Positions 1 through 8,558 of a stretch of 17,144 nt of DNA are shown here, in pieces. The translations under genes and the position numbers were made by a program. Source of the DNA: CAYSLU01 sp964431965 (GTDB lineage: Bacteria > Verrucomicrobiota > Kiritimatiellia > CAIKKV01 > CAYSLU01); the NCBI GenBank assembly GCA_964431965.1, contig CAYSLU010000103.1, positions 1 to 17,144 of the forward strand. The letters are read 5' to 3'. The notes below the pieces were generated by a model that worked only from the letters and a program-made list of their open reading frames with translations, ran no database searches and had not been told where the DNA came from. Numbering within the stretch: the first letter of the stretch is position 1; each line of letters opens with the position of its first letter.

Positions 1-2396
1 TACGCGCGCTCGCCATCGAGGTCGATGCACACGCGCCAGGCGAAGCCGGCGCTTTCGAAGATCGCCTTGCCTCCGGACTGTCGCACGCGGACCGCGGCGC
101 GATTCCACTTCATCTCATTCACGCGCGGACGGAACAGACGATCCCGTGCGACCTCCGCGCCCTCTCGCTCGAGGATGGCGAAGGCGCCGTGCGTGCGCTC
201 GCCGAGCTTCGTCCAGCGCGCGAGCGGAATCTCGGCGATCACCGTCGACGCATTCGCGGGCAGCGTCACCGCCCGCCGCTCGTCAACGGGTCGCCCGCCG
301 GCCAGGCGGAAGAGACCGAACCGGACGTCGCCCCGCCACTCGAGTCCTTCGTTTACGCCGAACACCTTGACGGCGCCGGCTTCTTCCGCGACCACGACCG
401 TCACCGGCTGGAACGCCCGCCGGACGGGATGGAACGACGGCGTGCGCCTCAGGTAGTAGTCCACGATCGTCCAGCTCCGCACGGCGGGCCAGCAGTCGTT
501 GTACATCCAGAAGATGGCCGACGAGCAGTCGAACATGCGCCGCCGGAAGTTGCGGATGTACTCGTGGAGCCCCTCGGACTGGTAGACGCCGCCCCAGTAG
601 ACCCACTCCTCGAGCGAGAGGCGGTTGATGTCCCGGCCCACCGTCTGCCGCAGCGAGAGATCCGTCTCGTTGCGCGGGCGCCAGTAGATGACGCTGTTCT
701 CGTGGAACTCCCAAGCGAACGAGCCGACCTGCTGCTGGCCGGGAGGCAGGCATGCGCGGACGGTGGGGAGGGCGGTCGGGCCCAGCGTTCCGCCCTCGTT
801 CGGGAAGCGGCCTGTCGTGGTCCGATAGCCGCGCAGGTCGTCTACCCCGAACCCCAGCGCCCACGGATGCTGGTCGCCCACCTCCGGCGCATTGGGGTCC
901 GCCTGGTCCGGCGAGAACGGCGAACTGGGCTGATAGTACCGGGTCCCGTCCTCCTTCCGGACGATGATCGGGAGGACCATGTGGAAGAGGGCGTAGTCCG
1001 GGTGCGCCACCCCCTTGTCGTAGCTCCACTGGTAGTTGCCCCATTCCATCTCGTTGTTCCCGCACCACACGACGAGGCTCGCGTGATGCGCGAGGCGGCG
1101 GACCTGGTGCGTCGCCTCACGCTTCACGTCGGCCAGGAACGCGGCGTCGGTCGTCGGATACTTGGCGCAGGCGAAGATGAATTCCTGCCATACCAGTATC
1201 CCGCGCTCGTCGCACAGGTCGTAGAAGTCGTCGCTCTCGTACAGGCCGCCGCCCCAGATGCGCAGCATGTTGAAGCGGGCTTCCACGGCGCGGTCGATCA
1301 GCGTTGCGTAGCGGGCGCGGCCGATGCGCTGGTAGATCAGGTCGGCCGGCACGAAGTTGCCGCCCTTGACGAAGATGGGCTTGCGGTTGACCTCGATGAC
1401 GAACCATCGCCCGCCGGCGGGATGCGGATCCTGGTTCACCCGGACGTGGCGGAAGCCGATCCGCCGCGCCGCCGACCCGATCACGCGGCCGTCCACGCGG
1501 AGCGTGACCGTGACCGTGTAGAGCGGTTGCGCGCCGTGGCCAATCGGCCACCACAGCTCCGGGCCGGCCACGTCGACCCGCGCCTCGACCGTGTTGGACT
1601 TCGGCCGGATCGTTACCGCGGTCGACTCGCTTCGCCGCCCGCCCGGTCCATCGACGGTCACCGTGAGGCGGCCCTCGCGCGTGCGTTCGTCCAGCCCTTC
1701 GGCGAAGACGCGGGCCGTCACCGTGCCGACCGCCAGGTCGGAGGAGACGGCGGCCATGGCGACCAGGCGGTCGAACCGGACGCCGGAGGCGATCTCCAGG
1801 CGCACGCCGCCCGTGATGCCGACGTTCACGAGGCGGGGCGACCAGTCCCAGCTGAACTGGCACTGCGGCTTGCGCAGCCAGTGCCGCTTGTGCAGCTTCC
1901 CGCACGGCTTGACGCCGTATCCCTCGAACGGCCGCTCGCTGACGGCGAAGAGGCCTGACTCGAGTTCGACCACCAGCACGTTTTCGCCGGCGCGCAGTGC
2001 GCCCGTGACATCGAGCCGGCAGGGGTGGAAGACGTTCGCGTGGCGGCCGACCTCCCGGCCGTTCAGGTATACGGCGGCAGCCAGGTCCAGCGCCTCGAAG
2101 ACGAGGAGCGCGCGCTCGCCGGCTTTGAGAGCGGGCGCCCGGAAGCTCCGGCGATAGTGCCACACCGTTTCCTCGACCCAGCGGGCGTGCAGAGCGTTCA
2201 GCCCCTCGGTCGGCTCCTGCACGAGGCCGGCCTTCATGAGGTCGAGGTGCACTTCGCCGGGCACCTCGGCGTCGAGCGCCCGGCTGAGGTCGGCATCGGC
2301 GGCAAACAGGCGCGACGCGGGGCCCCCGCGCTCGCCGTCGTCGAACCGCAGCTTCCACGTTCCGTTGAGGTCGATCACGCGCGTGGCCGTCTTCAT
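1..2396 (-). CDS. Glycoside hydrolase family 2, beta-mannosidase-like (partial, C-terminus beyond left edge)
   Basis: Reading leftward from the ATG at 2396-2394, 798 codons stay open to the window edge. Family members are usually about 820-890 residues, so only the C-terminal tail is missing. Domain order fits GH2: an N-terminal jelly-roll (about 1-175, with FSWDWSPRLVNVGI at 181-194), an Ig-like domain (about 200-315), then the TIM barrel with FVKGGNFVPAD (342-352) and WGGGLYESDDFYDLCDERGI (381-400). GNNE at 446-449 gives Glu449 as acid/base. Glu534, in FPNEGG, fits as nucleophile by spacing, although most relatives have SEFG there. The family releases non-reducing terminal beta-mannose from mannans or N-glycans. 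I see no clear signal peptide, so the enzyme is probably cytoplasmic. AAAGG sits 7 nt before the start. It is transcribed divergently from the alpha/beta hydrolase. Beta-mannosidase is the best fit; a related GH2 exo-activity is possible. Confidence 0.9.
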   Translation of the reverse strand, partial: MKTATRVIDLNGTWKLRFDDGERGGPASRLFAADADLSRALDAEVPGEVHLDLMKAGLVQEPTEGLNALHARWVEETVWHYRRSFRAPALKAGERALLVFEALDLAAAVYLNGREVGRHANVFHPCRLDVTGALRAGENVLVVELESGLFAVSERPFEGYGVKPCGKLHKRHWLRKPQCQFSWDWSPRLVNVGITGGVRLEIASGVRFDRLVAMAAVSSDLAVGTVTARVFAEGLDERTREGRLTVTVDGPGGRRSESTAVTIRPKSNTVEARVDVAGPELWWPIGHGAQPLYTVTVTLRVDGRVIGSAARRIGFRHVRVNQDPHPAGGRWFVIEVNRKPIFVKGGNFVPADLIYQRIGRARYATLIDRAVEARFNMLRIWGGGLYESDDFYDLCDERGILVWQEFIFACAKYPTTDAAFLADVKREATHQVRRLAHHASLVVWCGNNEMEWGNYQWSYDKGVAHPDYALFHMVLPIIVRKEDGTRYYQPSSPFSPDQADPNAPEVGDQHPWALGFGVDDLRGYRTTTGRFPNEGGTLGPTALPTVRACLPPGQQQVGSFAWEFHENSVIYWRPRNETDLSLRQTVGRDINRLSLEEWVYWGGVYQSEGLHEYIRNFRRRMFDCSSAIFWMYNDCWPAVRSWTIVDYYLRRTPSFHPVRRAFQPVTVVVAEEAGAVKVFGVNEGLEWRGDVRFGLFRLAGGRPVDERRAVTLPANASTVIAEIPLARWTKLGERTHGAFAILEREGAEVARDRLFRPRVNEMKWNRAAVRVRQSGGKAIFESAGFAWRVCIDLDGERA

Positions 2397-2446
2397 CGTC
2401 TGGCCTTTCGTTTCGGGTTCCAAAGCCGGCGCCGCATGCGGTCGGC

Positions 2447-2476
2447 ACTGTAGCGGCATGGCGCGCGCGATTGCAA
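2447..2476 (-). promoter_or_regulatory. Possible sigma70-type promoter for the GH2 gene
   Basis: On the minus strand TTGCAA (2471-2476) and TACAGT (2447-2452) are separated by 18 nt. Each hexamer matches four of six consensus bases. The -10 lies about 50 nt before the GH2 start. TTGCAA is its own reverse complement, so it could also serve the plus strand, but no good -10 is visible on that side. Only a motif match supports this call. Confidence 0.35.
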
Positions 2477-2517
2477 GGGGGATGGGGCCTGTGGGAGTAT
2501 TCGGCATCCTTGAAGAC

Positions 2518-2523
2518 AGGAGG
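2518..2523 (+). promoter_or_regulatory. Ribosome binding site AGGAGG deciding a GTG start
   Basis: A full AGGAGG lies 5 nt before the GTG at 2529. A second, weaker site, GAGGGA (2535-2540), lies 6 nt before an in-frame ATG at 2547. The first is the better match, so GTG is preferred, but both starts could be used. The difference is only six residues. Confidence 0.6.
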
Positions 2524-2528
2524 CCGGT

Positions 2529-3545
2529 GTGTTCGAGGGACAGATCATGGACCTGTACGCGGCTACCGTCGCGGAGAGCAACCGCCGGATGCCGTTTGAT
2601 GCCGCTTCGCGGGCCGCCTTTGAGGGCTGGCAGGCGCGGGCGCGACCGAAGCTTGTCGAGATCCTGGGCGAGATGCCGCGCGAGCGGTGCGCGCTCCGGG
2701 CGGAGCGTGCGGTCGTCGAGGAGACTAGGCGGTACACGCGCGAGCGGGTGGTCTACTGGACGCGCCCCGGCCTCCAGGTTCCGGCTCATCTGCTGATTCC
2801 CAAGGGCGTGAAGCTTCCAGCGCCAGCCGTGCTGTGCCTGCACGGCCATAGCGCGGGTGGGAAGGACGAAACGATCGATCCGTCCTCGATCTACCGCGGA
2901 TTCGCCGTCTCGCTTGCGGAGCGCGGGCTGGTGGCTCTGTGTCCGGACCAGATTCCCTTTGGCGAGCGACGGATTTCGGGCGACGGCATGTACATGATGG
3001 TGACGCACGGCCTGAACATGCTGGGGCACACCCTGATTGGCGTGCGCTACTGGGACCTGGTGCGGGCGCTCGATTTTCTGGAGTCGCTGGACTGCGTGCG
3101 GCCGGACCGGATCGGGGCCATGGGGCTCTCGCTCGGCGGCGAGATGACGCTTTTTCTCTCGGCCCTGGATTCCCGCGTGCGGGCCGCGTGCGTCTGCGGC
3201 TATGTGACCTCGCACCGGAACACGTTCCTGGCCCGGCCGCACTGCACGTGCGGCTGCCTGCGCGATCTGGCCCGCTGGTTCGAGCACGCGGATCTGGCCG
3301 CGCTCATCGCGCCGCGGCCGCTCTTCCTCGATTCCGGGCGGGCCGATACGGCGTTTCCGACGGCCGATGCCGAGGCGGTGATCCGCGAACTGCGCCCGGT
3401 GTACGATCTGTTCGGCCGACCGGCCGCCGAGCTCGGGATCGAGGTTCACGACGGCGGCCATGAAATCGCCGGCCACCTCAGCATCCCGTGGATGGCGGAG
3501 CGGCTGGGCGCGGCGCGGGGCGGAACGAACGAGTCGAAGCCGTGA
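2529..3545 (+). CDS. Alpha/beta hydrolase (dienelactone hydrolase / acetylxylan esterase-like)
   Basis: 338 residues from a GTG start; an in-frame ATG at 2547 is the alternative. A helical N-terminal extension (about 1-80) precedes a standard alpha/beta-hydrolase core. The oxyanion-hole strand is LCLHGHSAGG (102-111), the nucleophile elbow is GLSLGG with Ser201, Asp273 in SGRADTAFP is the likely acid, and His311 in DGGHE completes the triad. APRPLFLDSG (261-270) is typical of the dienelactone hydrolase/Abhydrolase_7 type. No signal peptide is seen, so it is probably cytoplasmic. The substrate is unknown; lying divergent to a mannosidase, removal of acyl groups from glycans is plausible but inferred. 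An unusual Cys cluster (221, 223, 239, 241, 243) lies between the nucleophile and the acid. The SNF2 gene follows 16 nt downstream, so the two may share a transcript. Confidence 0.85.
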   Translation: MFEGQIMDLYAATVAESNRRMPFDAASRAAFEGWQARARPKLVEILGEMPRERCALRAERAVVEETRRYTRERVVYWTRPGLQVPAHLLIPKGVKLPAPAVLCLHGHSAGGKDETIDPSSIYRGFAVSLAERGLVALCPDQIPFGERRISGDGMYMMVTHGLNMLGHTLIGVRYWDLVRALDFLESLDCVRPDRIGAMGLSLGGEMTLFLSALDSRVRAACVCGYVTSHRNTFLARPHCTCGCLRDLARWFEHADLAALIAPRPLFLDSGRADTAFPTADAEAVIRELRPVYDLFGRPAAELGIEVHDGGHEIAGHLSIPWMAERLGAARGGTNESKP

Positions 3546-3561
3546 GAGGGTGCGCCACGTC

Positions 3562-6500
3562 ATGAGTCGAACTCTGTGTGAGATTGGCCGATCGCTCTTC
3601 GATCCGCAAACGCGAGCCCGCGGCGACTCCTATCAACGCCAAGGTCGCGTCCAGGTCCGCGCTTCGTCGTCCGCATCGGTCGAGGCCCTGGTCCGGGGAT
3701 CCGAGCTCTACACGGTGAATGTCGACATCGCGAACGATGATCCCCTGATGCGCTACGAACTGGCGACCGCGTGCACGTGTCCGCACTTTGAGGACGGGTG
3801 GCTGTGCAAGCACATCTGGGCCGTGCTCCGCGAGATTGATGCGCAGCAACTCATCGTACCGCCGCCCGGGACCGTGATGAACGAGCCCGACCTCCTGGCG
3901 GACGACGAGCTGTTCGACGCTCCGCCGACCATGAAGCCGGTTCTGAAGTTCCCGACTAAGCCGGGAGCGCGGCCGCCGTCCTGGCGCCGAACGCTGTCGG
4001 ATATCGCCCAGAAGGCGGCCTACGACGCTCCCATGCATCATTCGGCCCGTGCGCCGGCCAGCCGGGAGACGGAAACCCGATACGTCCTCCAGCTCGACTC
4101 CGTCGGATACGGGGGGGCTCTGCCCATCCGGCCCGAGTGCCGCTTCCTCAAGCAGAACGGCGGCTGGAGCAAGTGGAAGTCGGTCTCGGCGCTCGAGCGG
4201 GCGCCCGGGCTTTCGGACGAGGACTTTCGCCTGGCGGCGGCGATCATGGGCGCGACGAATGTCTACGGGTACTCGTATTCGTCGTACGCATACGGAGGCG
4301 CCGCGCTGGGGGCGGCGCTGGCCCGTCTTCTGCCCCAAGTCTGCGGGAGCGGCCGGCTGTACGCGGTGCGGGGCGACCGCGAGTTCGGGCCGCTCGCGTG
4401 GGACGGCGGCGAACCGTGGCGATTCGAGCTGGAACTGGCGTCGGAGACTCCGGGAGCGGCGATGGAGTTGCGCGGGTGTCTCATTCGCGGCGAAGAGCGG
4501 CGCGAGCTTCACGAGCCGGTGCTGCTGCTCTCGGCCGGCTGGGCGATCTGGCCGGACCGGATCACGCGGTTTGAGTCCGGCGGGAGCTTCACGTGGGTGG
4601 CCGCGATGCGGGATCGCCGGATCACGGGCGTGCCCGCGCAGGAAGCCCAGGAGTTCGTGGCCGAACTGGTGAAGAAACCCCGCCTGCCCCCCGTTCGGCT
4701 GCCGCCGGAGCTGCGCTTCGAGGAGATCCGCGTCAAGCCCGAGGCCCATCTGGCCATCCGCGCCGCGACGTCGTTTGATCCGCGCAGCCTGCCGGCCAAG
4801 CTGGAGTTCTCATACGCCGGCCACCCGGTGGCGGCCCACGCGTCTTCATCCAGCCTGGTTCTGCAGGGTGAGCGGCGGATCATCATGCGCGATACGCAGA
4901 CCGAGCAGGCGTGCGTGGCGCTCCTGCAGGAACTGGGCGGACGGCCGAGTCCCTACCAGAACGACGAGAACGCGCCGTACACCATTCCGGCCGGACGGTT
5001 GGTGCCGCTGGTCGGCCGGCTCATGGCGGAGGGGTGGAAGGTCACGGCGCGCGGCAAGCTGTACCGGCTGCCCGGCCGCGTAGATGTCTCGGTGCAGTCC
5101 GGGATCGACTGGTTTGATCTCAGCGTGAAGTGTGAATACGGGGACCAACAGGCGGCGCTGCCGGCGCTGCTGGAAGCCGTGCGCCGGAAGCAGGGCTGGG
5201 TGGAGCTGGGAGACGGCTCGCTTGGCCTGATTCCGGACGACTGGCTTCGCCGGTACGGCAACGTGGCTGTGCTGGGAGAAGCCGACGGCGAGGCGATCCG
5301 GTTCCGGAGCGCGCAGGCCGGCCTGCTGGACGCCTGGCTGTCCGCCCAGCCGGAGGCGCGCCTCGACGAGGTGTTCGCCCGGGTGCGCGACGAGCTGCAG
5401 CGCTTTACGGCCATCGAGCCCGTGGCCGAGCCGGCCGGGTTCGTCGGGCAGCTCCGGCCGTACCAGCGCGATGGCTTGGGCTGGCTGACCTTCCTTCAGC
5501 GGTTCGGCTTTGGCGGCTGCCTCGCGGATGACATGGGGCTGGGCAAGACGATCCAGGTCCTGGCCCTGCTGGAGATGCGGCGGGCGCAGCGGTCCGCCGA
5601 CGGGCTGCCGCCTTCTCTGGTGGTCGCGCCGCGTTCGCTGATATTGAACTGGATCCGCGAGGCTCAGCGGTTCACTCCGGCGCTACGCCTGCTGGATCAC
5701 ACCGGGCTGGGCCGCGCGCTTCAGGACGGCTGGGCGGATACGTGCGATGTGGTGGTGACAACCTATGGAACGCTGCGCCGCGACATCGGCATCCTGAAGG
5801 ACGTCGCGTTCGATTACGTCGTGCTCGACGAGTCGCAGGCCGTGAAGAACGCGGTCGCCCAGACGGCCAAGGCCGTCCGCCTGTTGAAGGGGCGGCACCG
5901 GCTGGCGCTCAGCGGGACGCCTGTCGAAAACCATCTCGGCGAACTGTGGAGCCTCTTCGAATTTCTGAATCCGGGACTGCTGGGCGGCGCCTCCGGCTTC
6001 GGCGTCGCCTGGGCCCGAAACCCGGACCCCGAACAGCGCGCGATGCTGGCCCGTGCCTTGCGCCCGTTCATCCTCAGGCGCAACAAGAAGCAGGTCGCGC
6101 CGGACCTGCCGGAGCGCCAGGAGGACACGCTGTACTGCGAGCTCACCGCCCATCAGCGGAAGCAGTACGACCAGCTCAAGGAGCACTATCGGCAGTCGCT
6201 CCTCGCGAAGGTGGCGCGGTCGGGCCTCAACAAGTCGAAGATCCAGGTGCTGGAGGCGCTGCTCCGGCTCCGGCAGTGCGCCTGCCATCCCGCGCTGATC
6301 GACGGCGGCGACGGCACCGCGCCGTGCGCCAAGTTCGAGACGCTGCTTCCCCAACTGGATGAAGTGATCGAGGAGGGACACAAAGCGCTGGTGTTCTCGC
6401 AGTTCACCAGCTTCCTGGCGCTGCTTCGCGGGCATCTCGATCGGAAGGGCGTGACCTATGAGTACCTGGACGGCCGGACGCAGGACCGCCAGGCGCGCGT

Positions 6501-6831
6501 GGATCACTTCCAGGAGAGCCCGGACGTTCCGCTGTTCCTGATCAGCCTCAAGGCCGGCGGCCTGGGCCTGAACCTGACCGCGGCGGACTACGTCTTTCTG
6601 CTCGATCCGTGGTGGAATCCGGCAGTGGAGGCCCAGGCGATCGACCGCTCTCATCGGATCGGCCAGCGGAACAAGGTGATGGCCTACCGGCTGATCGCCC
6701 GCGGCACGGTCGAGGAGAAGGTGCTGGCCCTGCAGGACCGCAAGCGCGACCTGGCTAACGCGATCATCGGCGCGGACAACGCCATGGTCCGCGACCTCAC
6801 GCGCGAGGATCTGGAATTCCTGCTGGGGTGA
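3562..6831 (+). CDS. SNF2-family ATPase/helicase with N-terminal SWIM zinc finger
   Basis: 1089 residues from the ATG at 3562 (AGAGGG at 3545-3550, 11 nt upstream). The frame stays open back to 3460, but that part overlaps the hydrolase gene and looks non-coding. A SWIM zinc finger (CxC..CxH) uses Cys71, Cys73, Cys82 and His84. A long middle region (about 100-620) without recognised motifs includes a Tyr/Ser/Gly patch near 235-246. The SNF2 ATPase follows: DDMGLGKT (656-663, Walker Lys662), motif II DESQ (756-759, where many relatives have DEAH or DEAQ), LSGTPVENH, then the C-terminal lobe with FSQFTSFL, LKAGGLGLNLT and motif VI QAIDRSHRIGQ (1025-1035). The family moves on double-stranded DNA using ATP and remodels protein-DNA or polymerase-DNA complexes; true helicase activity is rare. 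The bacterial role of SWIM-SNF2 proteins is poorly defined. No nuclease or methylase neighbour points to a defence island. Confidence 0.93.
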   Translation: MSRTLCEIGRSLFDPQTRARGDSYQRQGRVQVRASSSASVEALVRGSELYTVNVDIANDDPLMRYELATACTCPHFEDGWLCKHIWAVLREIDAQQLIVPPPGTVMNEPDLLADDELFDAPPTMKPVLKFPTKPGARPPSWRRTLSDIAQKAAYDAPMHHSARAPASRETETRYVLQLDSVGYGGALPIRPECRFLKQNGGWSKWKSVSALERAPGLSDEDFRLAAAIMGATNVYGYSYSSYAYGGAALGAALARLLPQVCGSGRLYAVRGDREFGPLAWDGGEPWRFELELASETPGAAMELRGCLIRGEERRELHEPVLLLSAGWAIWPDRITRFESGGSFTWVAAMRDRRITGVPAQEAQEFVAELVKKPRLPPVRLPPELRFEEIRVKPEAHLAIRAATSFDPRSLPAKLEFSYAGHPVAAHASSSSLVLQGERRIIMRDTQTEQACVALLQELGGRPSPYQNDENAPYTIPAGRLVPLVGRLMAEGWKVTARGKLYRLPGRVDVSVQSGIDWFDLSVKCEYGDQQAALPALLEAVRRKQGWVELGDGSLGLIPDDWLRRYGNVAVLGEADGEAIRFRSAQAGLLDAWLSAQPEARLDEVFARVRDELQRFTAIEPVAEPAGFVGQLRPYQRDGLGWLTFLQRFGFGGCLADDMGLGKTIQVLALLEMRRAQRSADGLPPSLVVAPRSLILNWIREAQRFTPALRLLDHTGLGRALQDGWADTCDVVVTTYGTLRRDIGILKDVAFDYVVLDESQAVKNAVAQTAKAVRLLKGRHRLALSGTPVENHLGELWSLFEFLNPGLLGGASGFGVAWARNPDPEQRAMLARALRPFILRRNKKQVAPDLPERQEDTLYCELTAHQRKQYDQLKEHYRQSLLAKVARSGLNKSKIQVLEALLRLRQCACHPALIDGGDGTAPCAKFETLLPQLDEVIEEGHKALVFSQFTSFLALLRGHLDRKGVTYEYLDGRTQDRQARVDHFQESPDVPLFLISLKAGGLGLNLTAADYVFLLDPWWNPAVEAQAIDRSHRIGQRNKVMAYRLIARGTVEEKVLALQDRKRDLANAIIGADNAMVRDLTREDLEFLLG

Positions 6832-6859
6832 GCCGTCGGGCCGGCGCCGGGGCATGGGC

Positions 6860-6873
6860 CTCGCGCGGGCGAG
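6860..6873 (+). other. Small GC hairpin after the SNF2 gene
   Basis: CTCGC (6860-6864) can pair with GCGAG (6869-6873) around a four-base loop, 29 nt after the SNF2 stop. No T-run follows, so it is not a standard intrinsic terminator. It lies just upstream of the promoter at 6883. Its role is unknown and it may be chance in GC-rich DNA. Confidence 0.2.
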
Positions 6874-6882
6874 CATCCGGCA

Positions 6883-6913
6883 TTGACTCGACGGAGCGAG
6901 GCCAAGCTATAAT
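6883..6913 (+). promoter_or_regulatory. Sigma70-type promoter for the lipoprotein-nifU-nifS-HAD run
   Basis: TTGACT (6883-6888, five of six consensus bases) and a perfect TATAAT (6908-6913) are separated by 19 nt, slightly longer than the preferred 17. Transcription would start near 6920, about 64 nt before the lipoprotein ATG. An A/T-rich consensus -10 stands out in this GC-rich sequence and falls in the 152-nt gap between SNF2 and the next gene. It probably drives the following genes as one unit, because the later gaps are short and show no other good promoter. Confidence 0.65.
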
Positions 6914-6971
6914 CCTGCGCGTGGCAGGTTGCGCCGGTCCGGATAGTCGGGCTGGGCGGCCGGTCGAGTCT

Positions 6972-6977
6972 AGGAGG
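6972..6977 (+). promoter_or_regulatory. Ribosome binding site AGGAGG setting the lipoprotein start
   Basis: AGGAGG ends 6 nt before the ATG at 6984 and only 3 nt before a GTG at 6981. The spacing favours the ATG. It also argues against an upstream in-frame start at 6828, which would place a basic, low-quality extension ahead of the signal peptide. Confidence 0.75.
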
Positions 6978-6983
6978 AACGTG

Positions 6984-8537
6984 ATGATACGCGATGGCCT
7001 GCGGATGGCGGCTGGAGTGCTGGCGGTCGCGCTGCTCGTCGGATGCAGCCCCCAGCGGGATCGAAACGACTTCGAGAACCTGCGGGTGAAGGCTCGGGAG
7101 GCGGCGATCCAGGGGCAGGCCGACGAGGCTGTCCTCATGCTGGACAAGGCCATGGGCGAGCGCGGCTTCCGGCCGTTCCAGCCTGAGATCCTGCAGGAGC
7201 TGACCCTGGCGTTGCTCGTCACAGGCCGCGTGGCGGACGCCGAGAGCCGGGTCATTGCGTTCATGCAGCGGAAGCCCGACATGGGGTATCCCTCGGCGCA
7301 TGTGATCGCCAGCTACCTCGAGCAGCAGAACCGGATGGCGGACAACGCGGCGTGGCTGGAGCGGCTGATGGGGCTGAAGCTTCCCGAGCGCATCCTGGCG
7401 GAGGTGGCGGAGCGGCGCATCCAGACGGTGCGCGTTCTGGGCCGCTTCGGGGATATGCTCCCGATCCTGGACTCGGTCTCGAGCCGTCTGCCGGCGGCCC
7501 CGCTCCAGCGGATGGCCGAGAACCAGACGATGGCGCTGATCGCGGCGCAGCAGTTCGCGCATGTCCCGAGCTTCCTCTCGTACGTGGATCGCGAGGCGGC
7601 GAAGGCCGCGGATCCGGCCTGGGCGCCGCTCGCCGTGCGGCTGCGGCTCATGGCGCTGGCGGGCGAAGGCAAGTGGGAGGACGCGCACCGGTTCTTCCGC
7701 GACCAGTGCGCCCGCTCGGCCGACGCGGATCTCGCGCCGCTCCTGAATCGCCTGGTGGGAATCAGCCTGTCTGGGGGACGAGCTTCGCTGGCGACGCAAA
7801 CGGTCGAGTGGGCGGTGGCCGATCTCAAGGGGCGCCCCCTGACGCGTGACGCTGCGGCCATGTGGTGGATCCGAATGCCGGTGGAGTCGGGGGCAGGCGA
7901 GGTCGTTGTCCGGCGCCTGGCGCAGCTGCTGCCGATGGGCTGCAGCACCGGCCTCGTGATCCAGCAGGTCAACGCGGCGTACAGCCTGATCATGGAACAC
8001 GGCTCGTCCAACGACGTGGTGGGGTTCGTCGCCGTCTGCAAGACGCTCCTCCCGCTGGTGCGGACCGACGCCGATGCAAGCTTGGTGAAGGGGATGATCC
8101 TGGATGCCAGCTTCCGTGGGGAGCTCTTTGACGAGACCCTGGCGGTGCTGCAGTCGGGAATGCCGGGGCAGGACGCCCGATGGCAGGAGATGATGTCCAA
8201 CAAGGTGCTGGCGCACCGGGCGCTCAAGGACGGGCGCGTGGATGAGGCGGTCGAGCGGTTCCGGCGGTTCATGGAGTACGCCGGGCAGAGCGAGGACCAG
8301 GTGGACCCGGTGAACGGGACCCGGGTGACGAAGGAGATGATTCTCGGGCTGAACGCGCGGCGCATCGGCGACATCCTGACCTCCGCCCGGCGGACGGCGG
8401 AGGCGCAGAAGGCGTACGCGGAGGCCGCGGGATACTACGAGGCGGCGCTGCCCCGGTTTATGGAGACCGATCGGGAGCGCGGGCAGATTCGGCAGGCACT
8501 GAACGAACTCCGCGCCCTGCAGCCGGCGGCGCGGTGA
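6984..8537 (+). CDS. TPR-like lipoprotein of unknown function
   Basis: 517 residues from the ATG at 6984. The start gives a classic type II signal peptide: Arg residues at 3 and 7, a hydrophobic core (8-19), then lipobox L-V-G-C with Cys21 as the lipidated residue, so the protein should be membrane-anchored outside the cytoplasm. The rest is almost all helical, with TPR-like helix pairs at about 33-60, 70-98, 405-432 and 457-490; the middle is probably degenerate solenoid. No catalytic motif is seen. TPR lipoproteins usually act as protein-binding scaffolds in envelope assembly. It is the first gene after the 6883-6913 promoter, and nifU starts only 21 nt after its stop, so co-transcription is likely, though an exported protein has no obvious link with cytoplasmic Fe-S assembly. 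Lipoprotein call firm; function not recognised. Confidence 0.85.
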   Translation: MIRDGLRMAAGVLAVALLVGCSPQRDRNDFENLRVKAREAAIQGQADEAVLMLDKAMGERGFRPFQPEILQELTLALLVTGRVADAESRVIAFMQRKPDMGYPSAHVIASYLEQQNRMADNAAWLERLMGLKLPERILAEVAERRIQTVRVLGRFGDMLPILDSVSSRLPAAPLQRMAENQTMALIAAQQFAHVPSFLSYVDREAAKAADPAWAPLAVRLRLMALAGEGKWEDAHRFFRDQCARSADADLAPLLNRLVGISLSGGRASLATQTVEWAVADLKGRPLTRDAAAMWWIRMPVESGAGEVVVRRLAQLLPMGCSTGLVIQQVNAAYSLIMEHGSSNDVVGFVAVCKTLLPLVRTDADASLVKGMILDASFRGELFDETLAVLQSGMPGQDARWQEMMSNKVLAHRALKDGRVDEAVERFRRFMEYAGQSEDQVDPVNGTRVTKEMILGLNARRIGDILTSARRTAEAQKAYAEAAGYYEAALPRFMETDRERGQIRQALNELRALQPAAR

Positions 8538-8558
8538 AGATCGGCGGAGGAAGACAGC

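Noticed and set aside
189..1958. A 589-codon plus-strand open frame opposite the GH2 gene
   Set aside because: The minus strand gives unmistakable GH2 motifs along the same stretch. The plus-strand product has no recognisable motif and a typical shadow composition.
3562..6831. SNF2 protein as part of a phage-defence system (DISARM-like)
   Set aside because: No methylase, PLD nuclease, DUF1998 or other defence partner lies nearby. The neighbours are metabolic genes, so the idea has no contextual support.
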